Assembly: GCA_934646185.1 (NCBI GenBank)
Contig: CAKUEH010000011.1
Span: 1-64,000 of the forward strand
Length of the DNA stretch: 64,000 bases
Origin: an uncultured Oscillospiraceae bacterium
Lineage (GTDB): Bacteria; Bacillota; Clostridia; Oscillospirales; Oscillospiraceae
Reading direction: 5' to 3'
Below are positions 1 to 8,695 of this stretch, piece by piece. A model generated the notes under the pieces. That model was not told where the DNA came from and made no database searches. It saw only the letters and a program-made list of their open reading frames with translations. The position numbers and the translations under genes are program-made. The stretch's first letter is position 1. Each line of letters starts with the position of its first letter.

Positions 1-111
1 GTCACAGCGGCGTTTACCTGGCCGCAGCTTCTCACGGCCGTGACCGGCGGCGTGCTGGCCTGCCTGATCGCGCCGGTCCTCCGCCGCGCGCTTGACAGAA
101 AGGACAGCTGA
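1..111 (+). CDS. C-terminal end of a membrane protein (partial)
   Basis: The first 111 bases are open in frame 1 and end in TGA, giving 36 residues. They read as a hydrophobic stretch (LLTAVTGGVLACLIAPVL) followed by a basic, charged tail (RRALDRKDS), the pattern of a last transmembrane helix with a cytoplasmic tail. A bidirectional hairpin terminator follows directly. The start lies outside the window. The tail would fit an ECF-transporter S component or another small polytopic protein, but nothing here decides this. Confidence 0.5.
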   Translation, partial: VTAAFTWPQLLTAVTGGVLACLIAPVLRRALDRKDS

Positions 112-126
112 CCATAGCGCCTGCCG

Positions 127-158
127 GCAAAAAGCACCGCCCACGGCGGTGCTTTTTG
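127..158. terminator. Bidirectional rho-independent terminator
   Basis: An 11-bp perfect stem AAAGCACCGCC/GGCGGTGCTTT with a 3-base loop has A's on its left and T's on its right. It can therefore end both the plus gene stopping at 111 and the minus transcript coming from kbl. Confidence 0.85.
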
Positions 159-218
159 CGTTGTTTCCTGTTCAGGGATGCGCAGCATCCGGGATCCGTA
201 TCAGCTGGAGCGGAAGGC

Positions 219-1406
<1,188 letters not shown>

Positions 1407-1419
1407 GAGAATTCCTCCT

Positions 1420-2457
1420 TTACTTCGTCCAGTCGAGGACAACCTTGCCGGAATTGCCGCTCATCATTGCGTCAAAGCCCTTCTGGAAGTCCGTGTAGTG
1501 GAAGCGGTGCGTAATGACGGGGGTCAGATCGAGCCCGCCCTGCACCATGTACGACATCTGGTGCCAGTTGTCCATCTTGCGGCCATAGATGCCCTGCAGC
1601 GTCAGCCCGTTCGAGATGATCTGGTTCATATCCACGCTGATGGGGCCGTCGCCGAGACCAAGCAGCGAGACCTTGCCGCCGCTGCGCATGACGGAGATCA
1701 GCTGGTGGAACGCCGCGGCGTTGCCGGACATTTCAAGACCCACGTCAAAGCCCTCGGTCAGTCCCTGCTCGTGCATGACCTTGCGCAGATCCTCCTTCGC
1801 GGTATTGACGGCAGCGTCCACGCCCATCCTGCGGGCGAGGTCGAGCCGGTATTCGTTGACATCGGTGATGACGACGCGGCGCGCGCCCGCGTATTTGCAG
1901 ATGCCGCCCGCGATGATGCCGATGGGGCCCGCGCCGGTGATGAGCACGTCCTCGCCGATGAGCGGGAACATGAGCGCGGTATGCGTGGCGTTGCCGAAGG
2001 CGTCAAAAAAGGAGACAACATCCTCCGGCAGACTTTCGTCGATGGCAATGACGTTGCGCGCCGGGATGCAGACGTATTCTGCGAATGCGCCGTCCCGGTC
2101 GACGCCGACGCCGATGTGGTGCTTGCACCACTGGATATTGCCGGTGTGGCAGTTGCGGCAGTGGCCGCAGGTGATATGCCCCTCGCCGGAGACGCGCTGG
2201 CCGGGCGTAAAGCCCGTGACGCCCGCGCCGAGCTCTGCGATCTCGCCGACATACTCATGGCCGATGACCTGAGGGGGCTTAACGTGCTGCTGCGCCCATT
2301 GGTTCCATTTGTAAATATGGACGTCGGAGCCGCAGATCGCGGTTTTGTGAATTTTGATCAGAACCTCTCCGGGGCCCGGCACGGGAACCGGCACCTGCCG
2401 CAGCTCCAATCCGGGGCCCGCCGCGGGTTTTACAATGGCATCCATCATTTGATTCAT
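1420..2457 (-). CDS. tdh: L-threonine 3-dehydrogenase
   Basis: Zinc-dependent medium-chain dehydrogenase that oxidises L-threonine to 2-amino-3-oxobutyrate with NAD+. It has 345 residues, typical of the family. Catalytic zinc ligands are C42 and H67/E68 (ICGSDVH, GHEYVGE). Structural zinc cysteines occur near 97, 100, 103 and 111 (CGHCRNCHTGNIQWC). The Rossmann motif GAGPIG is near 175. The chosen start (MNQMMDAIVK) fits the family N-terminus; its ribosome site (GGGCGG) is weak. It is the first gene of the tdh-kbl operon behind a strong promoter. Confidence 0.95.
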   Translation of the reverse strand: MNQMMDAIVKPAAGPGLELRQVPVPVPGPGEVLIKIHKTAICGSDVHIYKWNQWAQQHVKPPQVIGHEYVGEIAELGAGVTGFTPGQRVSGEGHITCGHCRNCHTGNIQWCKHHIGVGVDRDGAFAEYVCIPARNVIAIDESLPEDVVSFFDAFGNATHTALMFPLIGEDVLITGAGPIGIIAGGICKYAGARRVVITDVNEYRLDLARRMGVDAAVNTAKEDLRKVMHEQGLTEGFDVGLEMSGNAAAFHQLISVMRSGGKVSLLGLGDGPISVDMNQIISNGLTLQGIYGRKMDNWHQMSYMVQGGLDLTPVITHRFHYTDFQKGFDAMMSGNSGKVVLDWTK

Positions 2458-2538
2458 GTTCAATCCGCCCTTTCTCCAGAAATTCATATGTCCGCATAAT
2501 GTGGACTGCGCGTGCGGTTATGTGTATCCTACAAAGAC

Positions 2539-2567
2539 ATATTAACGGACACGGACGCGCTTGTCAA
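2539..2567 (-). promoter_or_regulatory. Sigma-A promoter of tdh-kbl
   Basis: On the minus strand TTGACA (2562-2567) and TAATAT (2539-2544) are separated by 17 bases. This is close to consensus and about 80 bp upstream of the tdh start. Confidence 0.85.
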
Positions 2568-2633
2568 GAGAAAACTGGCATTTTGAAGCATTTTTTCCAT
2601 GATGCCGGTTGATTACTTGTCGATTTTGAACAG

Positions 2634-2987
2634 TCAACGCCGCTGCATCTGCCTCAGGTTTTCCAAAACGAAGGGACTGTTTGCGGCGATACGCCCCAGC
2701 GTCGGGCATCCGTCCATCTGCACGCAGTCGGCGCAGGTATCCAGTCCCTTTTCCCGAACGCAGTTATGTACGGGACAGAGCTTGTCGCAGAACGGCGTTT
2801 TTGCGCCCTCCATGCGGCAGCCGGTGCAGTTGATCATGTCAGGCGTGATCGTTGCCCCGTTGAGCTTCGTCCACAGAGCGGCGGTTTTCTCGCGCAGAGC
2901 GCTGTCGTTTGTGAGCGTTGCGATGCGGGCGCTGCATGCTTCGCAGTCCAGCCCGCAGCAGCCGATCAGTTGGTTCGTGTTTTTCAT
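2634..2987 (-). CDS. DUF3795 domain-containing protein
   Basis: A 117-residue soluble protein rich in cysteine. Cysteine clusters include CCGLDCEAC near the N-terminus, CTGC in the middle, then CDKLCPVHNC and CADC. This arrangement is typical of DUF3795, a family of small clostridial proteins thought to bind metal or an Fe-S cluster; no function is established. The start at 2987 is chosen for the GGAGGC site 4-5 bases upstream; an alternative ATG lies 4 codons earlier. It is transcribed away from the DUF5131 remnant at 3015-3270. Confidence 0.75.
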   Translation of the reverse strand: MKNTNQLIGCCGLDCEACSARIATLTNDSALREKTAALWTKLNGATITPDMINCTGCRMEGAKTPFCDKLCPVHNCVREKGLDTCADCVQMDGCPTLGRIAANSPFVLENLRQMQRR

Positions 2988-3014
2988 AGCTGCCTCCATT
3001 CAAAGAGAGATTTT

Positions 3015-3270
3015 TTAAAGCGCCTTTTCCCGGCGCGGCTCACAGTTGTAGTTGATACCGGCAAGTCTCGCCTGCCTGCACAGGTCTCTGGTCTGGAGCT
3101 TGTACTGCCGGCCGTCCTTGATGAAGTGCGTTCCGCATTGACGGAATTCAAAATTGACCTGCTTCCGGATGCACTGTTCCCGGATGTCCAGCACCCAGTC
3201 ATAGTCGAGCGGCCTTGCGTCCCGATCCGACTCTCCGCGCTCTGCGTCCAGCGTCACATTGAGATCGCCC
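3015..3270 (-). pseudogene. Remnant of a DUF5131 (phage Gp37/Gp68-like) gene
   Basis: An open frame on the minus strand encodes about 80 residues containing ARPLDYDWVLDIREQC, FEFRQCGTHFIKDG and LCRQARLAGINY. I recognise these as the C-terminal third of DUF5131 proteins, which are normally some 230-270 residues. The N-terminal part, with its radical-SAM-like cysteines, is absent: upstream sequence runs straight into the terminator of the neighbouring ABC operon. No start codon or ribosome site fits. It is best read as a decayed gene tail. Confidence 0.6.
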
Positions 3271-3310
3271 CGGACTGTCGGGTCACCTGCACAAGCAGGG
3301 AAGCGCTTCC

Positions 3311-3360
3311 TGAAAAAAACAGAATCAACCCCAGCCCTCGCTGCGGCGGGGCTGGGGTTG
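3311..3360 (-). terminator. Terminator of the lysine ABC operon
   Basis: On the minus strand a 12-bp stem CAACCCCAGCCC/GGGCTGGGGTTG is followed by GATTCTGTTTTTTTC. It lies 8 bp past the stop of the ATPase gene. Confidence 0.9.
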
Positions 3361-3367
3361 AGCGGAT

Positions 3368-4108
3368 TCAGCTGTTGCGGAAGCGGGACAGGAAGTCCTT
3401 CGTCTGGCGGCATTGCGGGTCGCCGAAGAGGGAAGCGGGCGAGCCCTGTTCTAGAATTACACCCTCGTGCATGAATACGACGCGCTGACTCACATCGCGG
3501 GCGAACGCCATCTCATGCGTTACGACGAGCATCGTCATACCCTCGTGCGCAAGATCCTGCATGACGGAGAGCACCTCGCCGACCATTTCCGGGTCGAGCG
3601 CGCTCGTCGGCTCGTCGAACAGCAAGACCTCGGGATCCATCGCCAGCGCGCGGGCGATGGCCACGCGCTGCTTCTGCCCGCCGGAGAGCTGGCGCGGCTT
3701 GGCGTTGACATAGGGCGCCATGCCGACCTTTTCGAGATATCGCATGGCCTGTTTCTCCGCCTCGGCCTTGCTGCGGCCGAGCACCTTCATCTGGCCGACC
3801 ATGCAGTTTTTTAAGACCGTCATGTTGTTGAACAGATTGAACGACTGGAACACCATGCCGACGTGAGAGCGGTATTTCGCGGCGTTGACGCTTTTGCCGG
3901 TGACATTTTCGCCGTGGTAGAGAATATCGCCGCTCGTCGGCGTTTCGAGAAGATTCACGCAGCGCAGCAGCGTCGACTTGCCGGAGCCGGACGCGCCGAT
4001 GATGGAGATCACGTCGCCCTTTTTCACATCGAAGTCGATATCGCGCAGAACCTCGTGGCTGCCGAAGGACTTGCTCAAATGCCGGATCTCAAGAATGTTG
4101 TCTGCCAT
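3368..4108 (-). CDS. Amino-acid ABC transporter ATP-binding protein (probable lysine importer)
   Basis: Cytoplasmic ATPase of the polar-amino-acid (GlnQ/HisP) family, 246 residues. Walker A GASGSGKST is at 38-46, Q-loop VFQSF near 86-90, signature LSGGQKQR at 141-148, Walker B VLLFDEP at 161-167 and the H-loop histidine near 198. The start MADNILEIR at 4108 is chosen by homology and by a GAGGGA site; a longer in-frame start would lie inside the permease gene. It begins 1 bp after the permease stop, so the two are translationally linked. Substrate assignment rests on the riboswitch upstream of the operon. Confidence 0.92.
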   Translation of the reverse strand: MADNILEIRHLSKSFGSHEVLRDIDFDVKKGDVISIIGASGSGKSTLLRCVNLLETPTSGDILYHGENVTGKSVNAAKYRSHVGMVFQSFNLFNNMTVLKNCMVGQMKVLGRSKAEAEKQAMRYLEKVGMAPYVNAKPRQLSGGQKQRVAIARALAMDPEVLLFDEPTSALDPEMVGEVLSVMQDLAHEGMTMLVVTHEMAFARDVSQRVVFMHEGVILEQGSPASLFGDPQCRQTKDFLSRFRNS

Positions 4109-4109
4109 T

Positions 4110-4955
4110 TCAGCGTCCCTCTCTTTCCGTGCTGTACTCCTTGCTGCGCTCGTCATAGTTGCTGCCGCGCTTCGGGTGCGAATACGTGCCCGCGGTCATG
4201 GTCAGCGGATCCTCCTGCACGAGCTCATAGCTGTCGGAGCCGTCCATCAGCTTTTCGACCAGCCGCAGAATGCCGGACGCGATCAGCGTCATGGCAAGAT
4301 AGCCTGCCATCTCGATGACGGCGGACGGGAAATACTTGTTGTTGATGCCGACAATATAGCGGTGCGAGGCGAAGAACTCCGTAAAGCCGATGATAAACAT
4401 GACGGAGGTATCCTTCACGTTGATGATATAGTTGTTGCCGATCTGGGGCAGGATATTGCGGACGGCCTGCGGCAGGATGACGCTGGTCATGGTCTGGAAA
4501 TGCGTCATGCCGATGGCCTTCGCGCCCTCGGTCTGGCCGGGATCGATGGAGATAATGCCGCCGCGGACGGATTCGGCCATATACGCGCCCGTGTTGATCG
4601 AGACGATCAGGATGGATGCGACCCAGATGTTGTCAAACCGCATGGCGTTGTCGGTGAAATACGGCAGCGCGTAGAAAATGAGCACGGCCTGCAGCACCAT
4701 CGGCGTGCCGCGGAAGACCTCGACGTAGATGCGGATGATGACGCGGAGGATCTTCAGAAGGATGCGCTTGGGCAGCGGATCATTTTTGGCGCACGGGATC
4801 GTATTGAGAATGCCGCAGAGCAGGCCGATGATACAGCCAATCGCGGTCGCGGCCAACGCAAGGCCGAGCGTGTTGAGCATGCCGTTCAGGTACATCATGC
4901 GGTACTTTTCCCACAAGATGCCGATATCCTGCATGAGCTTCGCAAGCTTATCCAC
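4110..4955 (-). CDS. Amino-acid ABC transporter permease (probable lysine importer)
   Basis: Inner-membrane permease of the HisM/GlnP type, 281 residues. An N-terminal helix (MLNTLGLALAATAIGCIIG) is followed by the family motif EVFRGTPMVLQ and the ATPase-contact loop EGAKAIGMTHFQTM...ILPQAVRNILP. The start is GTG at 4955 with AAGGAG ten bases upstream. A 35-40-residue hydrophilic C-terminal tail extends beyond the last helix. The gene follows the binding-protein gene, but 422 bp of repeats lie between them. Confidence 0.92.
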   Translation of the reverse strand: MDKLAKLMQDIGILWEKYRMMYLNGMLNTLGLALAATAIGCIIGLLCGILNTIPCAKNDPLPKRILLKILRVIIRIYVEVFRGTPMVLQAVLIFYALPYFTDNAMRFDNIWVASILIVSINTGAYMAESVRGGIISIDPGQTEGAKAIGMTHFQTMTSVILPQAVRNILPQIGNNYIINVKDTSVMFIIGFTEFFASHRYIVGINNKYFPSAVIEMAGYLAMTLIASGILRLVEKLMDGSDSYELVQEDPLTMTAGTYSHPKRGSNYDERSKEYSTEREGR

Positions 4956-5028
4956 GGGGATGGTCTCCTTTCAGACTGTCGGGGACAGTGTAGTATGGCG
5001 CGTGCGGGTGAAAGCAGTCGCACCTGTC

Positions 5029-5086
5029 AAGCCTTCCCCTTCGCAAAGGGGAGGCGGCTCGGCGAAGCCGAGTCGGAGAGGTCGCA
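5029..5086 (+). repeat. Short family 1 repeat
   Basis: Two hairpins in a row: CCTTCCCCT/AGGGGAGG and CTCGGC/GCCGAG, followed by GGAGAGGTCGC. This is the short form of the family 1 hairpin repeat seen elsewhere in the window. It lies in the 422-bp gap (4956-5377) inside the ABC operon; that gap holds only repeats. Confidence 0.7.
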
Positions 5087-5150
5087 CAGTAGGGTGATGT
5101 AAATTTTGAGTTGATTTTCGGCGAATTCGCAGGCAGCCGTTTTTTCAAGC

Positions 5151-5254
5151 GTAGGGGCGGACGGCTCTGTCCGCCCGCAGAATGCAGCGGTTTTCACGGA
5201 AATCTACAGCGAATTCGCAACATTTTCAGGGCCGACAGAGTCGTCGGCCCCTAC
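5151..5254. repeat. Family 2 palindromic repeat (GC variant)
   Basis: The element begins GTAGGGGCGGACGG and ends CGTCGGCCCCTAC, so its ends are inverted repeats, and each end is itself a hairpin around a CTCTGTC/GACAGAG core. Between them is the GCAGAATGCAGCGGTTTT...GCGAATTCGCAAC segment shared with the copies at 56281 and 10549. It lies between the binding-protein and permease genes. Confidence 0.75.
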
Positions 5255-5320
5255 GGCCAAGTGGGAGAATGCACTCGAATTCGCCGATAGTCTTTCTCTT
5301 TTCGCAGCTGCCTGCTGCTC

Positions 5321-5369
5321 GACCGCTCAGGCGCTTCGCGCCAGCTCCCCTTCCAAGGGGCGCCTTGGG
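5321..5369 (-). repeat. Short family 1 repeat (reverse)
   Basis: Contains the hairpins GGCGCTTCGCGCC and AGCTCCCCTTCCAAGGGGCG, the short form of family 1 read on the minus strand. It ends a few bases before the binding-protein stop codon and may act as a partial terminator for that gene. Confidence 0.7.
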
Positions 5370-5377
5370 GCGCTGGC

Positions 5378-6289
5378 TCAGACCTCCGGCTGGATGCGGA
5401 TGGCTTCGTCCATGAGCTGGTTGAAGTCGTCTTCCGTCATCTGGGAGAGCACGCTGTCGATGGCGTCCTTCAGAACGGTATTGCCCTTACGGACGGAGAT
5501 GCCGATGTTGACGTTTTCGGCGCGCTCGGCCTCAGAGGCAAACTGGAAGTCGCCGTCGGTGCCGGAGAAGTTCAGAATGACGAGGTTATTGTCCTGCGCG
5601 GCGGCGCCCATGGCGGTCGGCATGTCGGTGCAGATGAAGTCGACCGCGCCGGTCTGCAGCTGCATGATCATGGCCGGAGCTGTCTCGGCAGGAGCCAGAA
5701 GATTGGCGTTTTCGATCTGCGGCAGGCAGGAGTCATACCAGATCGTGCCGGACTGCGCGGTGCACTTGCCGCCGGCCAGATCAGCGATGGATGTCGCGGA
5801 GGCATAGGGGCTGTCCTTCGTGGTGACGCAGACGATGGTGGCGTAGTAATACGGGCCCGCCATGTCGACCTCCTGCATGCGGTCGGCGGTCATGGACTGA
5901 CCGGCGATGTTCGCGTCCATCGTGCCGGACTGCACAGCCGGGCACAGGGAGTCCCACGCTGAGGAGACGATCTCGAGCTGCCAGCCGTTGGCCTCGCAGA
6001 TCTTCTGGGCGATCATGACGTCGTAGCCGTTGGCATACGCGCCGGGAACGTTGGAAATGGGAACGGCGCCGTTGGAATCGTCCATCTGCGTCCAGTTATA
6101 GGGTGCGTAGGCGCATTCCATACCGACGGTGAGGACGCCGTCCTCGACGCCGGTCGCGGCTTCGGTCGTTTCGGTGGATTCGGATGCGGTGGTTTCAGCC
6201 GCTGCGGGGGTGGAGGCGGCGCAGGCCGCCATGCTCAGCAGCATCATGGCTGCCAGGACGAGGGCAAGGATTCTCTTCATTGTTTTCAT
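5378..6289 (-). CDS. Amino-acid ABC transporter substrate-binding lipoprotein (probable lysine)
   Basis: Extracellular binding protein of the SBP_bac_3 family, 303 residues. It starts with a basic/hydrophobic signal and a lipobox ending MAAC (Cys23), followed by a low-complexity Ala/Thr/Glu linker. The mature domain contains YAPYNWTQ near its start, MIAQKICEANGW, and the typical SGTIWYDS and TDMPTAMGAA segments. The start is set at 6289 (GAAAGGTGA just upstream); an ATG three codons later is equally possible. Transcription starts at 6591-6619 and passes through the lysine riboswitch, so expression should fall when lysine is plentiful. Confidence 0.92.
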   Translation of the reverse strand: MKTMKRILALVLAAMMLLSMAACAASTPAAAETTASESTETTEAATGVEDGVLTVGMECAYAPYNWTQMDDSNGAVPISNVPGAYANGYDVMIAQKICEANGWQLEIVSSAWDSLCPAVQSGTMDANIAGQSMTADRMQEVDMAGPYYYATIVCVTTKDSPYASATSIADLAGGKCTAQSGTIWYDSCLPQIENANLLAPAETAPAMIMQLQTGAVDFICTDMPTAMGAAAQDNNLVILNFSGTDGDFQFASEAERAENVNIGISVRKGNTVLKDAIDSVLSQMTEDDFNQLMDEAIRIQPEV

Positions 6290-6333
6290 TCACCTTTCTT
6301 TGTATTTTCCCAGACAGGCTTTGCAAAAGCAAC

Positions 6334-6366
6334 AAAAAAGTGGGTCGCTCCTGCAAAGCGATCCAC
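6334..6366 (-). terminator. Riboswitch-controlled attenuator hairpin
   Basis: On the minus strand GTGGATCGCT/AGCGACCCAC (one mismatch) with a 7-base loop is followed by TTTTTT. It lies between the lysine aptamer and the binding-protein gene, the position of an expression-platform terminator. Confidence 0.85.
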
Positions 6367-6402
6367 GGAATGAACAGAAAACGGAATCCCGTCCCTGCCG
6401 TA

Positions 6403-6580
6403 TCCATCGATAGCGCTTCACAAAGTTTTTCTTTGTGACAGTCCGGCAGATCTTATCTGCCGAGCCAACACCGCATTTGCAGGCAGCGCCTGCGGCATTT
6501 CGGCGGTCTTCCCTTTTCCGAACGGCCACTGCCTGTGCTTGCCGCCCGGTACTCTTGAAGCCCGCGCCTCTATCTGGAAT
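6403..6580 (-). promoter_or_regulatory. Lysine riboswitch (L box) aptamer
   Basis: Read on the minus strand, the segment contains, in order, the conserved L-box blocks AGATAGAGGCGCGGGCTTC, AAGAGTA, GGGAAGACCGCCGAA, GGCTCGGCAG, GGACTGTCAC and GAAGCGCTATCGATGG. These match the well-known Bacillus lysC leader blocks in order and spacing. The P5 hairpin CACAAAG...CTTTGTG closes the last junction. An intrinsic terminator follows at 6334-6366, so lysine binding should switch transcription off. It controls the ABC importer at 3368-6289. Between 6620 and 6787 I see only the promoter of the next plus-strand gene. Confidence 0.93.
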
Positions 6581-6590
6581 GATTGTCTGG

Positions 6591-6619
6591 ATTATAGCGT
6601 ATTCTTCCGTATTTGTAAA
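6591..6619 (-). promoter_or_regulatory. Sigma-A promoter of the lysine riboswitch operon
   Basis: On the minus strand TTTACA (6614-6619) and TATAAT (6591-6596) with a 17-base spacer, ending about 10 bp before the aptamer. Confidence 0.9.
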
Positions 6620-6720
6620 GCTAATTTTTCGTTAGAAAGCAAAAATATTTTTCTTCATTTTTGTGCATTCTGCACGATATGACATCCCGGCGGGCGGAAA
6701 ATCAAATTTGTGAAATTGAT

Positions 6721-6749
6721 TTGCTTTTACAGGGATTCTTTGCTATACT
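6721..6749 (+). promoter_or_regulatory. Probable promoter of the 98-residue protein
   Basis: TTGCTT (6721-6726), 17 bases, TATACT (6744-6749). The -35 box is weak; the -10 box is good. Confidence 0.55.
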
Positions 6750-6787
6750 ATAGAAAACAGATCATCAGGAGGTTCGAAGATAATATT

Positions 6788-7084
6788 ATGGCTGACGAAA
6801 AAACGATCCTGACCTACAAGGGCCGCCCCCTTATGCGCAAGGACAATCTTGTCTACTACGGCTCGATGGCCGATTCCCACATTGTCATGCTCCAGATCCT
6901 CGAGACGAAAAAGGTCGGCGAGGCCGACGTTGCCAGCAAGGTCTCGGTTGAGCTCCAGCTGACCGACCCGAACGTCCGCGCCCGCGACCGCATCGTCAAG
7001 AAAAGCGAGAAGGACGGGTTCTTTACCGCGCTCGATCTCGGCTCCGTGTGGCTGGCCCGCGCGCTGAAGGACGCAAAAAAATAA
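6788..7084 (+). CDS. Conserved small protein of unknown function
   Basis: A 98-residue soluble protein beginning MADEKTILTYKGRPL and ending in a basic ALKDAKK tail. I recall similar short proteins in Oscillospiraceae-type genomes but no assigned function. It has no signal peptide, membrane segment or known motif; a central VGEADVASKVSVELQL segment looks like a beta-rich core. The ATG at 6788 is chosen because the protein family begins here, although AGGAGG lies 15 bases upstream, which is unusually far. It has its own promoter and stands before spoVAD. Confidence 0.7.
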   Translation: MADEKTILTYKGRPLMRKDNLVYYGSMADSHIVMLQILETKKVGEADVASKVSVELQLTDPNVRARDRIVKKSEKDGFFTALDLGSVWLARALKDAKK

Positions 7085-7206
7085 TTTCTGATCCGTGTTT
7101 AAATGGAAGGAAGCCGTGCATACTATCTGTGCGACTTCTTTTTCATTTTTCCATTCCTCATTGGCCCGTTTCCATGCGGGCCGGCCGTCGGAGTTTTGCT
7201 CCGGCG

Positions 7207-7235
7207 GTTATTTTTTACGCCTTGCGCACATACTA
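7207..7235 (+). promoter_or_regulatory. Possible forespore sigma-G/F-type promoter of spoVAD
   Basis: CATACTA at 7229-7235 matches the -10 pattern of forespore sigma factors (CATnnTA). A GTTAT-like -35 box lies 17 bp upstream at 7207-7211. It is 30 bp before the spoVAD start, and spoVA genes are known to be forespore-expressed in Bacillus. Confidence 0.45.
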
Positions 7236-7264
7236 CCGGAAAAAGCAGAAGGGAGCTGATCGCG

Positions 7265-8275
7265 ATGCGCAAGGGCGCGCAGACGCTTGTGTTCGGATCG
7301 AAGCCGGTCATTTTGTCCCATGCGGCCATCGGCGGCAAAAAGGAGAGCGAGGGGCCGCTGGCGGCGTATTTTGATTTTCTCGGGAAGGACGCGAAGCTGG
7401 GGCAGAAGACGTTTGAAAAGGCCGAGAGCAAGCTGCAGGAGCTCGCGCTGGACACAGCCAAGCGGAAGCTCGGCGTCAGCTACGAGGACATTGACGTTCT
7501 GTTTGCGGGGGATCTTCTGAACCAGTGCATTTCCTCATCGTTTGCCGCGCGCGGCACGTCGATCCCGTTTCTGGGACTCTACGGCGCGTGTTCGACCATG
7601 GCGGAATCGCTGCTTCTGGCGGCGGCGTTCGTTGATGCGGGCTTCGCGGATACGGCGGCGGCGCTCACCTCGTCGCACTTTGCCTCGGCGGAGCGGCAGT
7701 ACCGCTTCCCCCTCGGCTACGGCGGCCAGCGCACGCCGACGGCGCAGTGGACCGTGACGGGCTCCGGCTGCTGCATCGTGGGAAAAAGCGGCCATGGGCC
7801 GCGCATCGAGGCCGCGACCATCGGCAAAATCCAGGACTACGGCATCAAGGACGCCAATAACATGGGCGCGGCTATGGCGCCCGCTGCCATCGATACGCTG
7901 CAGGCGCATTTCCGCGATCTGCGGCGCGTGCCGTCGGACTATGATCTGATCGTGACGGGAGACCTCGGCATGCTCGGCAGAACAATCGTGCTCGACCAGT
8001 TCCGGCGCATCGGCGTCGACCTCGCGCCGGTCTACAACGACTGCGGGCTGCTCATCTTTGACACAAAGGAGCAGGACGTACACGCGGGCGGCTCCGGCTG
8101 CGGGTGCGGAGCGAGCGTCCTGTGCGGGTATCTGCTGGACAGGCTCGAAAAGCGGGAGCTGCGGCGGCTTCTGTTCTGCGCGACGGGCGCGCTGCTCTCG
8201 CCCACGTCCAGCTGGCAGGGCGAATCCATTCCCGGCGTATGTCATGCGGTCGCCATCACGGCGGAAGGAGTGTAG
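7265..8275 (+). CDS. spoVAD: Stage V sporulation protein AD
   Basis: Thiolase-fold protein of the SpoVA channel that moves dipicolinic acid into the forespore and out again at germination; SpoVAD binds the acid. It has 336 residues, the usual family length. Recognisable segments are LYGACSTMAE at the position of the thiolase nucleophile, SSHFASAERQYRFPL, YGGQRTPTAQWT, and the C-terminal LLSPTSSWQGESIPG. The start at 7265 (MRKGAQT) has GGGAGCTG upstream; earlier in-frame ATGs encode non-homologous sequence. spoVAE follows after 3 bp. spoVAC, normally just upstream, is not in the window. Confidence 0.95.
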   Translation: MRKGAQTLVFGSKPVILSHAAIGGKKESEGPLAAYFDFLGKDAKLGQKTFEKAESKLQELALDTAKRKLGVSYEDIDVLFAGDLLNQCISSSFAARGTSIPFLGLYGACSTMAESLLLAAAFVDAGFADTAAALTSSHFASAERQYRFPLGYGGQRTPTAQWTVTGSGCCIVGKSGHGPRIEAATIGKIQDYGIKDANNMGAAMAPAAIDTLQAHFRDLRRVPSDYDLIVTGDLGMLGRTIVLDQFRRIGVDLAPVYNDCGLLIFDTKEQDVHAGGSGCGCGASVLCGYLLDRLEKRELRRLLFCATGALLSPTSSWQGESIPGVCHAVAITAEGV

Positions 8276-8278
8276 CGT

Positions 8279-8635
8279 ATGGACTATCTGAAGGCGTTTC
8301 TGGTCGGCGGCGCGATCTGTATGCTCGGGCAGATTTTGATTGACAAAACGAAGCTCACGCCCGCGCGGATCCTGGTGTGCTATGTGGTGCTGGGTGTGAT
8401 TCTGGGCGGCGCGGGTGTCTATGACAAGCTCGTGGATTTCGCGGGCGCGGGCGCGACCGTTCCGCTGACGGGCTTCGGCAATACGCTTGCCAAAGGCGTG
8501 CGCGAGGCCGTGAAGGAGCAGGGGATCCTCGGCGCGCTTACAGGCGGACTCAAGGCCTCCGCGGCCGGTATCGCGGCGGCGGTCTTTTTCGGATTTCTTG
8601 CCGCGCTGCTCTGCAATCCGAAGGATAAATCCTGA
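8279..8635 (+). CDS. spoVAE: Stage V sporulation protein AE
   Basis: Small polytopic membrane protein of the SpoVA dipicolinic-acid channel, 118 residues, matching the SpoVAEb type. Hydrophobic segments include FLVGGAICMLGQILI, ILVCYVVLGVILGGAGVY and a C-terminal AAAVFFGFLAALL. The conserved loop GFGNTLAKGVREAVKEQG lies between helices. It starts 3 bp after the spoVAD stop and must be co-transcribed with it. Confidence 0.93.
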   Translation: MDYLKAFLVGGAICMLGQILIDKTKLTPARILVCYVVLGVILGGAGVYDKLVDFAGAGATVPLTGFGNTLAKGVREAVKEQGILGALTGGLKASAAGIAAAVFFGFLAALLCNPKDKS

Positions 8636-8695
8636 AAAACCGGACAAGCTATCCCTGCGGCCGCGCCGCAATTCATGCAATTCAGGAGGCTCATC

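Noticed and set aside
3015..3270. DUF5131 remnant as part of a defence system
   Set aside because: Only the gene tail exists and no partner genes are present.
7103..7264. Upstream ATG extending spoVAD by 54 residues
   Set aside because: The extension is not like SpoVAD and includes the putative promoter; the ATG at 7265 has a ribosome site and matches family length.
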